A stretch of 64,000 bases of DNA, from the NCBI GenBank assembly GCA_003612585.1, contig RAZH01000003.1:1-64000 (forward strand), written 5' to 3'. Positions 54,180-63,245 of this stretch are shown here, in pieces. Below the pieces are notes generated by a model that ran no database searches, was not told the origin of the DNA, and was given only the letters and a program-made list of their open reading frames with translations. Numbering within the stretch: the first letter of the stretch is position 1; each line of letters opens with the position of its first letter. The stretch comes from a bacterium 1XD42-54 (GTDB lineage Bacteria > Bacillota > Clostridia > Lachnospirales > Lachnospiraceae). The position numbers were made by a program, and so were the translations under genes.

Positions 54180-54305
54180 TTATTTCTTTTTTGGCACATT
54201 GGAGTTCTTTCTACGCGCATCGGCGGGTACAGTTAAGCACGGTATTAAGTAATCGCCTTGCCGTTCGTATTTGACGCCCACTTCCTCAAAAATCGTCTTT
54301 TCCAT
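54180..54305 (-). pseudogene. Truncated tnpV
   Basis: A 41-residue frame, MEKTIFEEVGVKYERQGDYL, then IPCLTVPADA and a foreign basic tail ending KKK. The first 31 residues are TnpV. The rest is new sequence from the junction with the two-component module. It marks the right border zone of the island. Confidence 0.85.
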
Positions 54306-54360
54306 TGTCTGTTCCCTCCACATTCTTTTTTATTTTGAATGTCCACAAAATCCGTCCTAC

Positions 54361-54489
54361 TCACTTCGAGGCCACTCTGGACTGTTCATCCTGTTTCAGA
54401 CACGCATCCAGGATCGCATCTGAAATCTGGTCGCACAATTTGTTCGGGTGACCTTCAGTTACTGCTTCTGCTGTATAAAATTTTTGCAT
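54361..54489 (-). pseudogene. metK: metK fragment (S-adenosylmethionine synthetase, first 40 codons)
   Basis: ATG 54489 (GTGAGGAAATTTAT upstream) begins [20 protein letters not shown], then [20 protein letters not shown], the exact start of MetK with the methionine/ATP-binding GHPxKxCD motif. After about residue 40 the similarity ends and TGA follows. The rest of metK, about 350 codons, is not elsewhere in the window. An island insertion or deletion therefore removed it; the enzyme is essential, so another intact copy is expected in the genome. Confidence 0.9.
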
Positions 54490-54510
54490 ATAAATTTCCT
54501 CACTTTCATA

Positions 54511-54554
54511 CAAAAAGACAGGATACCTTCCTTTTTACGGGAACATATCCTGCC
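54511..54554 (-). terminator. Terminator between the helicase gene and metK fragment
   Basis: GGCAGGATA pairs with TATCCTGTC around a 20-base region and is followed by TTTTTG on the minus strand. It ends the helicase transcript ahead of metK. No SAM riboswitch is visible in the leader. Confidence 0.7.
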
Positions 54555-54606
54555 TTATCACTTAAAAAAACCACGGAACTCTTTTCATTCATGATACCCT
54601 CTTGGT

Positions 54607-57600
54607 TTAGCTGATATAATCAAACAAACTCATCTGCCGGCAGCTCTCCCGCTTTTTGCGTCTGCTCTCATCTTCCCGCCGGATTGTCTCTTCCGGCAAA
54701 TCAACCAGGAACCCCGATTCCTCCCCGGAGGTGGTCACGATCAGCTGCTCCTTTGCCCGGGTCATGCCTACATAAAAGAGCCGCCTCTCCTCTTCCTGGT
54801 CTGCCGGGTGCTTTTCACTTTCATACGGAATCATGCCTTCCCGCACGCCGTAAACGAAGGTAACCGGAAATTCCAGGCCTTTGGAACCGTGGAGTGTCAT
54901 TAACGTAACCGTCTCTGCCGTATAATGGCGACCGCCGCAGCGCTTCAGATCGCTCTCCACACCCAGACACAAAGCGCTCAAAAATTCCGTCATCGTCTGG
55001 TAAAAGACGGTCATACCGGCCAGCTTTTTCATCGCGCCGTTTTCCTCCAGCTGCATTTCCTGCATCCAAAGCTCCAAAAACTTCTGCGGCTTTTTCTTCT
55101 GAAACGCAGGGCGCAGCTTCTCCGCCATACCGTCCATCACCGCCAAACTGATTTCATTTTCATCTAAATTCCACAGTGTTCGCAGGCATGGTCCACGCTC
55201 CGACAACGCCGCCGGATTCTCCAGGTATCGGAAAAATTCCAGGCTTGCCCGCACCGTCTCATCTGCCAAAAAGGACTCGCGCCCGGCAACAACATAGGGA
55301 ATCCCTTCCTGCCGCAGGCATTTTTCCAATAGCTCGCCCTGTCTGTGTGTCCGATACAGAACAGCTATCTCGCCAAAGCCCCGGAGCTTTCCATCCTGCA
55401 TGGTTTCCGCCGCCTCGTCTGCCTCCAACATTCCAATTCCGCCGGCCAAACGGCTGATCTCCTTAGCCACAAATATGGCTTCACCCATCTCACTTCCCGC
55501 TTTTACAAGCCGCACTGGGCCACCCGTCTCACAGTTTGCATGCAGGATACGCGCCTCGCCGGGATTGCGTGAAATTACTCCCAGGGCCGCATTCAGGATT
55601 TCCGGTGCTGACCGGTAGTTTTCAACCAGGCGGACAATCCTCACCTCGCCAAACTCCTGGCTAAGCCGGGCAAAACATCCGCTGTCAGCTCCACGGAATC
55701 CATAAATCGACTGGTCGGGATCGCCAATCACAAATAGTTCCCTTCCGCCCTCATTCCATGCTTTCATCAGCCGGTATTGCAGCGGGTTTATGTCCTGAAA
55801 TTCATCCACCAACAGATAGGTAAACGGTTTCTTGCTCTGTGCATCTTCACACTCCATAAGTTTCACTGTTTCCAGCAACAGATCATCAAAATCCATCTGC
55901 CGGCTGCTTTTTAACTTTTCCTGATACAGTTCAAATGCACGTTGCAGCTCTACATCTTCAAATTCCTCAATACCTGACTTTATCCTGGAAATCTGCTCCA
56001 GGAATACCCGCGGCTTGACCGTAAGGCCGTTTTCCTCAATTACACACCGTGCCTTTTCCGCTGCTTCTGTCTCATCAATAAGAGAAAATTCCAGCCCCCG
56101 GGCTTTTAATACATTCAGACAAATCGCGTGAAAGGTACCGATCTGCATGCTTTGCAGCTTCCGCCTGCCCCCAAGCTGTTTCTGCAGTCTCTCTCTCATT
56201 TCTGCGGCGGCCTGGTTGGTGAAGGTCACGGCAGTGATTTCACCAGGCTTTACCCTTCTCTCCCTAAGCAGGTACAGCAAATGAGAAATCAAAGTTTTCG
56301 TCTTTCCGGTTCCGGGGCCTGCGATCACCGCGATTCTTCGGTCCACTGCGCGCACAGCCTCTTCCTGCAGAGGATTTAATTGCGCAGCAGAAGACACAGA
56401 GGTCAAGGCAGGTGCGGGTATCAGCTCTGGCGCAGCCTTTTGCATCTTCTTGGCCGAAACGGCAATCTCCCGTACAATCTCAGCCTTCTTTTTCTCCTCC
56501 TGTCCAACCCCCAGCATACTGAAAAAATCCAGCTGTCCTTCTGCGGATGCCAGCTCTTCTTCCCGGAACAGCTGAATCGTTCCATATTCGCCGTCAAAGC
56601 CAGGAATCCGCTCTACCTCTCCGGCGCGCAGCCGACCGATCCCCTCTGCAATCCGACTACCTGTCACTCTTTGAATTTCTTCTGTCGGAATCGTTCGCAA
56701 GATTTCAAATTCTGGACCCAGGCGCAGTAGCAGATTCTGATATTCTTTCTGCACCACGCGGCTCTCCGCAGATCGGCCCATAGACGCACCGATCACCTCC
56801 GGAAGGGGAACCAGGCTTTCAAACGCTTTCGTATTTTCCCGGACAAATCCCTCGCACCGATCAGCCAGCTGTTCTATCCGGTGCGACACTCCAATCGTAA
56901 TCTTTTTCCCGCATACCGGACAGATTCTGTTATATTTTTCCGTCTCCTGCGGGGTTAGACAAAGGTTGCATTTCCGGTGCCCGTCCATATGGTACTTTCC
57001 TTCCTCCGGGAAAAACTCAATCGTCCCGTACAGTCCTTTTCCCGTCTGAATCGCTTCCCGCAACCCCTCATAGCTCAGCGGAATATCCAGCAGATTGGCC
57101 TCCCGCCCCAATTTTGCCGGGGAATGGGCGTCGGAGTTCGAGATCAGCTGGTACTTGTCCAGGGCAGAAACCCGCCAGATCATCGGCGGATCTGAGGAAA
57201 GCCCCGTCTCCATTGCATGAATATACGGCGACAGATCTTCAAAACATTCCTCTACGGTATCGAACCCGGAAAATGCACCGAACAGAGAAAAATGCGGCGT
57301 CCAGATATGCGCCGGCACATAAACAGATTCCGGACACAGCTCCAGCAAAATCTCCAGAAGCGAATGACAGTCCAGTCCCAGAATCGGGCGGCCGTCGGAA
57401 TGAATATTTCCAATCAGCTCCAGCTTTTTGGACACAACCTCCGCTGCCTCCAGACCAGGCAGCAAAATCAGACTGTGTACCTTGCGCACCCGGTCATTCT
57501 TTTTATAAATCGAACTGATCTCCCCGGTAATTACAAAACGGGGCAAAAACGAATCCGGCGTTATTCCATCCGAAATCCGATATTCCTCCTTTAACACATA

Positions 57601-57786
57601 CAGACCGTCTTCAGCAGGAGTCAGCTTTTCCTTCAGTTCCTCCCGCCAGGCCGGATGGGTAAAGTCCCCGGTCCCCACGATGTGAATGCCTTTTCTGCGC
57701 GCCCACAGCTCCAGATGCTCCGGTGTACACTCTCTGCTCGTTGCCCGGGAATACCGGGAATGGATGTGTAAATCTGCTATATACAT
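54607..57786 (-). CDS. Fusion of an EndoQ-like PHP endonuclease and UvrD/PcrA helicase
   Basis: The 1059-residue protein has two parts. The first (1-440) is a PHP-type domain with LHIHSRYSRATS and GTGDFTHP metal motifs, an LGLDCHSLLEI segment and a zinc ribbon (CNLCL...CPVCGK, about 272-296), as in archaeal endonuclease Q. The second (470-1050) is a superfamily 1A helicase with Walker A GPGTGKTKT, VDEFQDINPLQ, GDPDQSIYGFRGA and motif VI LFYVGMTRAKEQL. Endonuclease Q cuts at deaminated bases and UvrD unwinds DNA, so a damage-repair role is plausible. The ATG follows ACGGAGGAAACT. It is probably intact and chromosomal. Confidence 0.88.
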   Translation of the reverse strand: MYIADLHIHSRYSRATSRECTPEHLELWARRKGIHIVGTGDFTHPAWREELKEKLTPAEDGLYVLKEEYRISDGITPDSFLPRFVITGEISSIYKKNDRVRKVHSLILLPGLEAAEVVSKKLELIGNIHSDGRPILGLDCHSLLEILLELCPESVYVPAHIWTPHFSLFGAFSGFDTVEECFEDLSPYIHAMETGLSSDPPMIWRVSALDKYQLISNSDAHSPAKLGREANLLDIPLSYEGLREAIQTGKGLYGTIEFFPEEGKYHMDGHRKCNLCLTPQETEKYNRICPVCGKKITIGVSHRIEQLADRCEGFVRENTKAFESLVPLPEVIGASMGRSAESRVVQKEYQNLLLRLGPEFEILRTIPTEEIQRVTGSRIAEGIGRLRAGEVERIPGFDGEYGTIQLFREEELASAEGQLDFFSMLGVGQEEKKKAEIVREIAVSAKKMQKAAPELIPAPALTSVSSAAQLNPLQEEAVRAVDRRIAVIAGPGTGKTKTLISHLLYLLRERRVKPGEITAVTFTNQAAAEMRERLQKQLGGRRKLQSMQIGTFHAICLNVLKARGLEFSLIDETEAAEKARCVIEENGLTVKPRVFLEQISRIKSGIEEFEDVELQRAFELYQEKLKSSRQMDFDDLLLETVKLMECEDAQSKKPFTYLLVDEFQDINPLQYRLMKAWNEGGRELFVIGDPDQSIYGFRGADSGCFARLSQEFGEVRIVRLVENYRSAPEILNAALGVISRNPGEARILHANCETGGPVRLVKAGSEMGEAIFVAKEISRLAGGIGMLEADEAAETMQDGKLRGFGEIAVLYRTHRQGELLEKCLRQEGIPYVVAGRESFLADETVRASLEFFRYLENPAALSERGPCLRTLWNLDENEISLAVMDGMAEKLRPAFQKKKPQKFLELWMQEMQLEENGAMKKLAGMTVFYQTMTEFLSALCLGVESDLKRCGGRHYTAETVTLMTLHGSKGLEFPVTFVYGVREGMIPYESEKHPADQEEERRLFYVGMTRAKEQLIVTTSGEESGFLVDLPEETIRREDESRRKKRESCRQMSLFDYIS

Positions 57787-57859
57787 AGTTTCCTCCGTAT
57801 GTAAAATTATTCTTTTTACAGTGATAAGCTAGGGCATTGATAATTTCTCCAAAATACAT

Positions 57860-57888
57860 TATAGCAGCCCCTGCTGCAGGCTGCTATA
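57860..57888. terminator. Hairpin after the cupin remnant
   Basis: TATAGCAGCC pairs with GGCTGCTATA around CCTGCTGCA. No strong T-run follows on the minus strand, so termination is uncertain. Confidence 0.5.
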
Positions 57889-57942
57889 ACATTCTTTTCT
57901 TAATTTTTTATTTAATAGGCTGCTCCATATCGTGGCCACACA

Positions 57943-58056
57943 TCATTTTGCTGCCGGAAGATGATTCATACTTATTTCTGCTCCGGTCAGAGAAAGCTTG
58001 TCATGAAGCTCCGTTCTTGCATCTGGTCCCACACTGATTTTGTTATAATTCGCCAT
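57943..58056 (-). pseudogene. Truncated cupin protein
   Basis: A 37-residue frame from ATG 58056 (AGGAGGAAATGTT upstream) starts MANYNKISVGPDARTELHDK, then LSLTGAEISMNHLPA. This fits the N-terminus of small cupin proteins, which go on with the metal-binding histidines. Here a stop follows after PAAK and the barrel is missing. It lies directly downstream of the Rrf2 gene. Confidence 0.6.
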
Positions 58057-58187
58057 AACATTTCCTCCTATTGGTTGTAATAATTATAGATACATCTATA
58101 TCTATACTACCAATCCGTTGTAATGTCAATGGTTATATCAAAATTCATCTAAATTTCACCCCACATCCAAGGGAAAGGTACCTTACT

Positions 58188-58625
58188 CTATTTTATCTTA
58201 ATTAATTTTTCCGCGTCATTTATCACATCCTGTATTGTCACTGACTTCATTTCATTTTCCATTGCTCTTTGAATCTCTTCAAGCCTCGTATCTAAAATAG
58301 CATGGATATTTTTTCCTACCGGACAAAGCTGATTGGGATTTTCATGAAAATGAAAAAGTGCTCCTTCCTCCACGCACTCCGCAGCGTTATAGACGTCAAG
58401 CAACGTGATCTCGTCAAGGGGTTTTTCCACACTTGTACCACCGCTGCCCCGCACAACATTTACAATTCCGGCTTTTTTTAACTGCTGTAATAATCTTCTG
58501 ATCACAACCGGATTCACATTCACACTCAAGGCAAGAAAATCGCTCGTCACTTTATAATCATTTTTAAACGTTTCAATACAAACAAGTACATGTACCGCAA
58601 TCGTAAATCTGCTTGAAATCTGCAT
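58188..58625 (-). CDS. Rrf2 family regulator
   Basis: A 145-residue protein with a winged helix (SDFLALSVNVNPVVIRRLLQQLKKAGIV) and the GSGGTSVEKPLDEITLLDVYNA wing and linker. It keeps only one cysteine (LCPVGKNIH) of the three Fe-S ligands in IscR, like YwnA/CymR-type members, so redox or metabolite sensing without a cluster is more likely. It probably regulates the neighbouring cupin gene, now truncated. The ATG follows CGGAGGTATTAG. Confidence 0.9.
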   Translation of the reverse strand: MQISSRFTIAVHVLVCIETFKNDYKVTSDFLALSVNVNPVVIRRLLQQLKKAGIVNVVRGSGGTSVEKPLDEITLLDVYNAAECVEEGALFHFHENPNQLCPVGKNIHAILDTRLEEIQRAMENEMKSVTIQDVINDAEKLIKIK

Positions 58626-58852
58626 CTAATACCTCCGCCTGCCTTTTGTCACAAACTTGGACTGTTTTCCGGTAAAGTATAGCAGAAAAATGCCGGTTTC
58701 TCAACTCTGTTTTCCTCAATAGAAAAGTCTTTCGCTGCCCTTCGTGCAGATAATCGCCATTCTTCCTGAGAAGAATCAGTGGGAAGACTTAACTATTGAT
58801 GTGTGCCTTTGATACATGCATATTATAACGATAAAAAAGAAATCATTATTTA

Positions 58853-59060
58853 GAAATACTGAAAACCTACCGCGATATACCACTGTTAAAAATCCTTACA
58901 GGGATTCGCCTCTGTGGGAAATCCACGATTTTAGAAACGTTACAGGACGATTTGATAAAAAGCGGCACTCCCGCCGATCACATTATCGTATGCGCTACTA
59001 TCTTCTGCTTGACGAAGTACAGGAAATCGCAGGCTGGGAAAAGCAGCATTTTAGCTTCAT
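58853..59060 (+). pseudogene. Fragmented AAA ATPase (DUF4143-type)
   Basis: One frame reads EILKTYRDIPLLKILTGIRL, then CGKST (Walker A) and ILETLQDDLIKSG. A second frame continues with RYYLLLDEVQEIAGWEK (Walker B). Between them about 40-50 codons are missing and the frame shifts. Upstream a TAG interrupts the usual start. These ATPases are often toxin-antitoxin-like or defence-linked, but the gene is dead here. Confidence 0.75.
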
Positions 59061-59123
59061 ACAAAAAAGCATCATGGCAATGCCAACTTCAATGGAATCC
59101 CCCTTCCTACCTATTTATGAAAG

Positions 59124-59552
59124 CTTGAAACTTTAGACTGTGATGCACGGGATATCAGTAGAGAGAAGATCGCAAATCTTGCAACCATGGGATTCGTAGG
59201 TGCTGCAACAAACCTGATCATTACAGGCCCGACGGGTGCTGGGAAAACCTATCTTGCATGTGTCCTGGGTGTAGAAGCATGTAAACAGACTTTCTGGACA
59301 TGTTATATCAGAATGCCGGATATGCTGGGACATTTTCAGACCCACAAAGATAACCTCAGAAAGCAGGTACGATACCGGAAGAAACTGGGAAACTATAAAG
59401 TGCTGATCATAGATGAATGGCTGAACTATAAGATCAATGAGAAAGAGTCAAAATTCATATATGAGTTGGTAGAACAACGTTGTGGAAATAATCCGACGAT
59501 TTTTCAATGTAGTAAGAAAGAAAAATATGAGGTGAAATTTATTTGCCATTAA
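59124..59552 (+). pseudogene. IS21 helper ATPase IstB fragment
   Basis: The frame lacks an N-terminal start and begins in LDCDARDISREKIANLATM. It then has GPTGAGKTYLACVLG (Walker A) and YKVLIIDEWL (Walker B), but ends abnormally after NPTIFQCSKKEKYEV. A third of the normal 250 residues is lost at the N-terminus and the C-terminus is replaced. No IstA is nearby. Confidence 0.85.
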
Positions 59553-59616
59553 TTTGAAGCTGTTATTTTAAGCTTTGTTCAAGTTTTATGCAAAACGCAA
59601 AAGAGGGTATGAAGAA

Positions 59617-60592
59617 AAGTCTGTAAATAGGATTCTTCTATGATAAGACTTGGTGGAATGCTTAAAAATTAGATATTCCACCTTTGTTTTATATATACCA
59701 TCCAGAGGATGGTATGTCAATAACAGGCGGCTTTTCCGCCTGTTTTAACCAAACTGTTTTTTTATTCTGGAAGCCGTCCCTCATACATAATACTCCGTTC
59801 ACCGTAGACCAGGCCCCAGTTCCGGATGGTAGTAGTCCACTTTTTTGTTGCTTCAAAAGTAGCCAGATACAGGGCTTTCAGCAGCGCTGTGTCGCTCGGA
59901 AATACGCTTCTCTTCTGGTTTAATTTCCGATACGTGGAATCCAGGGATTCTATGGCATTGATCGTGTATATGACCTTCCGGACATCTGCTGAAAACTTGA
60001 AGATCGGAGAAATAGAATCCCAGTTATCCTTCCAGCGTTTCATGGAATTCGAATATTTTGGTGTCCATTTTTCTGTTACCCTCTCAAGGGCTGCCAGAGC
60101 TTTCGTTATCTCCAACCTGAATGGTAAGGACTTCCTTTTTTCCTTCCGTATTGATTCCCAGGATCACATATGCCGCTAGTTTGCGAATCATTCCGTTATC
60201 CCGGACAGAATAGTGGATTTGCGATCCTGAGGGACCTCAATCTCCATGGTGCCATAACTGCTGTTTACGCGTTTGCGTTTGTAGCCATTTCGGTAATCCT
60301 CGTTATCAGAGCGTTCAGATCTTTCATATCCCAGATGATCATCCATTTCTGCTTCCATCATTTCTTTGATCGTTCCACCCAGAAGATCTTTCAGCGCATC
60401 CTGAATATCTTCAGCTGTCTGAATATCGTATTCTTCCAGGAGCTGATGGATAATGTTACGTTTTCCTTCTGTCATTTATACCCGATGTACAGGTTTCTTC
60501 TCTCTTGCCATAATAAATGGCCCTCCTATGATCATTTTGATTTTATCATAGAAGAACCCTTCAATCACATATTTACAGAAAAAGTTTCACAC
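59617..60592 (-). mobile_element. Decayed IS256-family insertion sequence
   Basis: The two ends share CTGTAAATA and TTCTTCTATGATAA in inverted orientation (about 59630-59646 and 60540-60580). About 300 residues of transposase remain in two pieces. The borders are approximate. Confidence 0.75.
59762..60475 (-). pseudogene. IS256 transposase with internal deletions and frameshift
   Basis: The N-terminal piece from ATG 60475 holds DALKDLLGGTIKEMMEAEMD and DHLGYERSERSD, then stops at 60188. An internal piece KLAAYVILGINTEGKK and the C-terminal piece (from about 60115) with NAIESLDSTYRKLNQKRSVF follow in shifted frames. Only part of the catalytic core survives, so it is inactive. Confidence 0.88.
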
Positions 60593-60641
60593 TCCCACAA
60601 AGGCGCTACCCTCCAGATTCTCCAGTCAATACTTCAATATC

Positions 60642-61172
60642 TCATTCGGCTTCATATCCCCCTATACTTTCCAGATTCTTTTTATAAATCTCCAATTCAT
60701 AAGTTTTCCCACTGCGCTGGTCTGTCCTCCGCTCCGAATGCTGATAAGTAAATCCACAGGATAAGGCCAGTGCCCTTGAAGCAAGATTCCCTGTCCGTGT
60801 AGAATAATAAAATTCCTGCCCGTCTAAAGAAATACAGTATTCCATCAATAAACGCAGTATCTGTTTCCCATATCCCCTTCCCACATACTCCGGTCCCAAG
60901 GCAATACCAGTCTCATGATAAATATGCGGCTCTGTTTCCTCCACTCCGGCAAAACCAATGGCCTGCCCGCTGCCCCTCTCATAGACCAGCCACGCATCAT
61001 GGGTTTCCTGCCATGCAATCGTCCTCTGTATCCTCTCCCTGGCCCCATCCTCATCAGCCGTCACTTTCCATACCATATATTCTGCTGTTTCCGGCCTTGA
61101 CCAGACATTCCGGTATATCGATCTCCAATCCTCATATTTTGCCTTTTCAAGAATAATATCTTCTGTCTCCAT
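60642..61172 (-). CDS. GNAT acetyltransferase (RimJ/RimL type)
   Basis: A 176-residue protein starting at ATG 61172 after GGAGGAAGGCAGG. It has AIGFAGVEE, then GIALGPEYVGRGYGKQILR, the acetyl-CoA pyrophosphate loop, and ALALSCGF near the end. Acceptor unknown. It lies 24 bases downstream of the MBL-fold gene; its codon use fits the chromosome. The ending EAE overlaps no other gene. Confidence 0.85.
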   Translation of the reverse strand: METEDIILEKAKYEDWRSIYRNVWSRPETAEYMVWKVTADEDGARERIQRTIAWQETHDAWLVYERGSGQAIGFAGVEETEPHIYHETGIALGPEYVGRGYGKQILRLLMEYCISLDGQEFYYSTRTGNLASRALALSCGFTYQHSERRTDQRSGKTYELEIYKKNLESIGGYEAE

Positions 61173-61196
61173 CCTGCCTTCCTCCCTCATCCCCCA

Positions 61197-61958
61197 TCAC
61201 AGCCAGACCGCCCAGTCTCCGTAATCAAAAGTCCCGCTTCCATGACGCAGTTTCCCGCTCTCCTTCAATCCCTGGAAAGCATCTCTCATACGGCCGATAA
61301 TCTCCGGCTGGATATCCAGGGAATGGTGCGCCGGAAACACCCTTTCCACAGGAAGAAACGCCATCTTTTCCAGTGAGGAAAGATAAGCTCCCGGATCTGT
61401 AGATGGATAATACGCAAACAAGGTATCCTTGTAGATCAGATCCCCTGTAAAAAGATATCCACGCTCCGGTTCCCAAAAGCACATATGCCCCGGTGAATGT
61501 CCCGGCGTATGAAACACCTTTATCGTCCTTCCGCCAATGTCAATCTCTTCTCCACCGTGCAGAACCACGGACGGCCTCCCCTGGAACATCTCATAGCTGC
61601 CCACATCATAACCTTCCGGCAGTTCACAGCGGTCAACTACCATGCCCCTGACCGTTTCCATAGACAAAGGGAACCCGCCCGACAGCCATCTCAATTCCTC
61701 TTCATGGGCATAGAAATCTGAAAAATATTTATGCCCTCCGATATGGTCCCAATGGATATGCGTGGCAACAGCCGTAACCGGCTGGTCTGTCAGCTTCACC
61801 ACCTCGTCATAAATATTACAGATCCCAAGCCCCGTATCGATCAGCAGGCTCCGCCCGGAACCATTCAGCAGATAACAATGTGTTTCTTCCCAATGCCGGT
61901 ATTCGCTGATGATATAAGTACCCTCATCTATCCTGTCAACAGTAAACCATTTATCCAT
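61197..61958 (-). CDS. MBL-fold metallo-hydrolase
   Basis: The 253-residue enzyme has the metal-binding THIHWDHIGGH motif (about 85-95), HTPGHSPGHM (about 152-161), FTGDLIY (Asp) and a final His in FPAHHSLD. The ATG follows CAGGAGGGAACAG. Substrate unknown; glyoxalase II-like or lactonase-like activity is possible. It lies 20 bases behind the acetyltransferase gene at 61979. Confidence 0.9.
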   Translation of the reverse strand: MDKWFTVDRIDEGTYIISEYRHWEETHCYLLNGSGRSLLIDTGLGICNIYDEVVKLTDQPVTAVATHIHWDHIGGHKYFSDFYAHEEELRWLSGGFPLSMETVRGMVVDRCELPEGYDVGSYEMFQGRPSVVLHGGEEIDIGGRTIKVFHTPGHSPGHMCFWEPERGYLFTGDLIYKDTLFAYYPSTDPGAYLSSLEKMAFLPVERVFPAHHSLDIQPEIIGRMRDAFQGLKESGKLRHGSGTFDYGDWAVWL

Positions 61959-61978
61959 CTGTTCCCTCCTGAAAATCT

Positions 61979-62461
61979 TTATCCCTTTCCACCTGCCGCC
62001 TTTTCCATTGTATGGTAACAGAGATAGTCCCCGCCCCCTGTCTCAATTTTCTCATAGTTTTTTATCCGGTATCCCCGTTTCAAATACATACTTTCCGCCG
62101 GAAAAGACGCATCAATATGTACTGCATGATATTTCCTGAAAACCATATCTTCCAGGAAATCCATCAGCCTGTTTCCATAACCCTTTGCCTGGTATTCCGG
62201 TAAAATAAACAGCCTGCAGATCTCATTCCCCCGAATACTCCCGGTTCCCACAATTTCCCCCTGTACCTCCGCAAAATAAATATCTTCCCTGGCAAGTGCT
62301 TCCCTTACCCTCTGTTCGTTATGCAGGTCCAGAAAAAACTGTACCGCCCCAGAAGGATAATAATGGGGATAGACGGCCCTTATTGTCTTCTCCACAATCT
62401 CCGCAACCTTTACCGGACATTCCGCCCGCTTCAACTCCATACTAAAATCCACATTCCTCAT
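61979..62461 (-). CDS. GNAT acetyltransferase
   Basis: A 160-residue N-acetyltransferase with EIVGTGSIRGNEICRLFILP (beta-4) and the acetyl-CoA loop EYQAKGYGNRLMDFLE. SLYLKRGYR-like MYLKRGYRIKNYEKIE closes the fold. Acceptor unknown. It is followed by the MBL gene within 20 bases, so these genes are probably co-transcribed. Confidence 0.87.
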   Translation of the reverse strand: MRNVDFSMELKRAECPVKVAEIVEKTIRAVYPHYYPSGAVQFFLDLHNEQRVREALAREDIYFAEVQGEIVGTGSIRGNEICRLFILPEYQAKGYGNRLMDFLEDMVFRKYHAVHIDASFPAESMYLKRGYRIKNYEKIETGGGDYLCYHTMEKAAGGKG

Positions 62462-62494
62462 CTGGCTGCCTCTTTCTCTCCAATTTATATCATT

Positions 62495-63097
62495 TTAACA
62501 TATTACCCTTTTCATCCAGCCATCTAAAAAGGCAAGCTGTTCATCTGTATGAAACCAATGCTCCCCATTTTCCATCACGGTAAGAGCCGCATGATGACTA
62601 CTGACAAACATGTCCACTGTCTGACGGGATATAAGAGTATCGTTTCCTGCATATAAAACCTCCGTAGGAATATTCCATGTTATTGGATTATCCCTGACGA
62701 AACATAAATATGTCCATGATAGCTTTTCTCCAAAATCAGTAATAATTTCCTCCTTTTCGCACAGTTCCCTCTCCGATACATCCGCCCACCTCATCATATC
62801 CAGTATAAGCCTTTCCATATCAAGTACAGGCGATATAAAGAAAGCCTTCTCAATATCACAATTCTGTAATGCGTGCATTGCAAAGTAAGCGCCTATACTA
62901 TTCGCAATGATATAAATATGGTTGTATCTTTCACAGGCTTTATCGTATGCCGCCCGGATCTGATCCTGCACAACCCACGGGACATCATCCTGGTAGTCTA
63001 TCCCAACCATATCAAAGCCCATACAATTTTTCTTGTACTGTTCACCTTCCATATAACTTCCATTTTTTCCATGAACATATAAAATTACTTTTTCCAT
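62495..63097 (-). CDS. Small alpha/beta hydrolase
   Basis: The 200-residue protein begins LYVHGKNGSYMEG (oxyanion strand). It has the nucleophile elbow ANSIGAYFAM (Ser at about 67), an Asp in YAGNDTLI and the catalytic His in EHWFHTDEQ near the end. It is soluble, with no signal peptide. Substrate unknown. The ATG follows TGGAGGCGATTTT. Confidence 0.87.
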   Translation of the reverse strand: MEKVILYVHGKNGSYMEGEQYKKNCMGFDMVGIDYQDDVPWVVQDQIRAAYDKACERYNHIYIIANSIGAYFAMHALQNCDIEKAFFISPVLDMERLILDMMRWADVSERELCEKEEIITDFGEKLSWTYLCFVRDNPITWNIPTEVLYAGNDTLISRQTVDMFVSSHHAALTVMENGEHWFHTDEQLAFLDGWMKRVIC

Positions 63098-63121
63098 AAA
63101 ATCGCCTCCATATAGCCAGGA

Positions 63122-63232
63122 TTATCCCTTTCTCCGCTTTAATCGTTTCATTCCTAATAGAAAACTAAACCCACCAAGCAATACAAAGAATAACCATACC
63201 GCATTCCAATAAATTGAATCTACGTCAAACAT
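63122..63232 (-). CDS. Short membrane peptide
   Basis: A 36-residue frame (MFDVDSIYWNAVWLFFVLLG and a basic tail MKRLKRRKG) with one transmembrane helix and positive-inside end. It could start at ATG 63232 or at an in-frame TTG within the preceding gene, but neither has a good ribosome-binding site. Its conservation is unknown. Confidence 0.4.
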   Translation of the reverse strand: MFDVDSIYWNAVWLFFVLLGGFSFLLGMKRLKRRKG

Positions 63233-63245
63233 CCACAACAAAAGT

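Noticed and set aside
54490-54606. SAM riboswitch before the metK fragment
   Set aside because: The leader contains only a terminator hairpin. It is too short and lacks the conserved SAM-I core.
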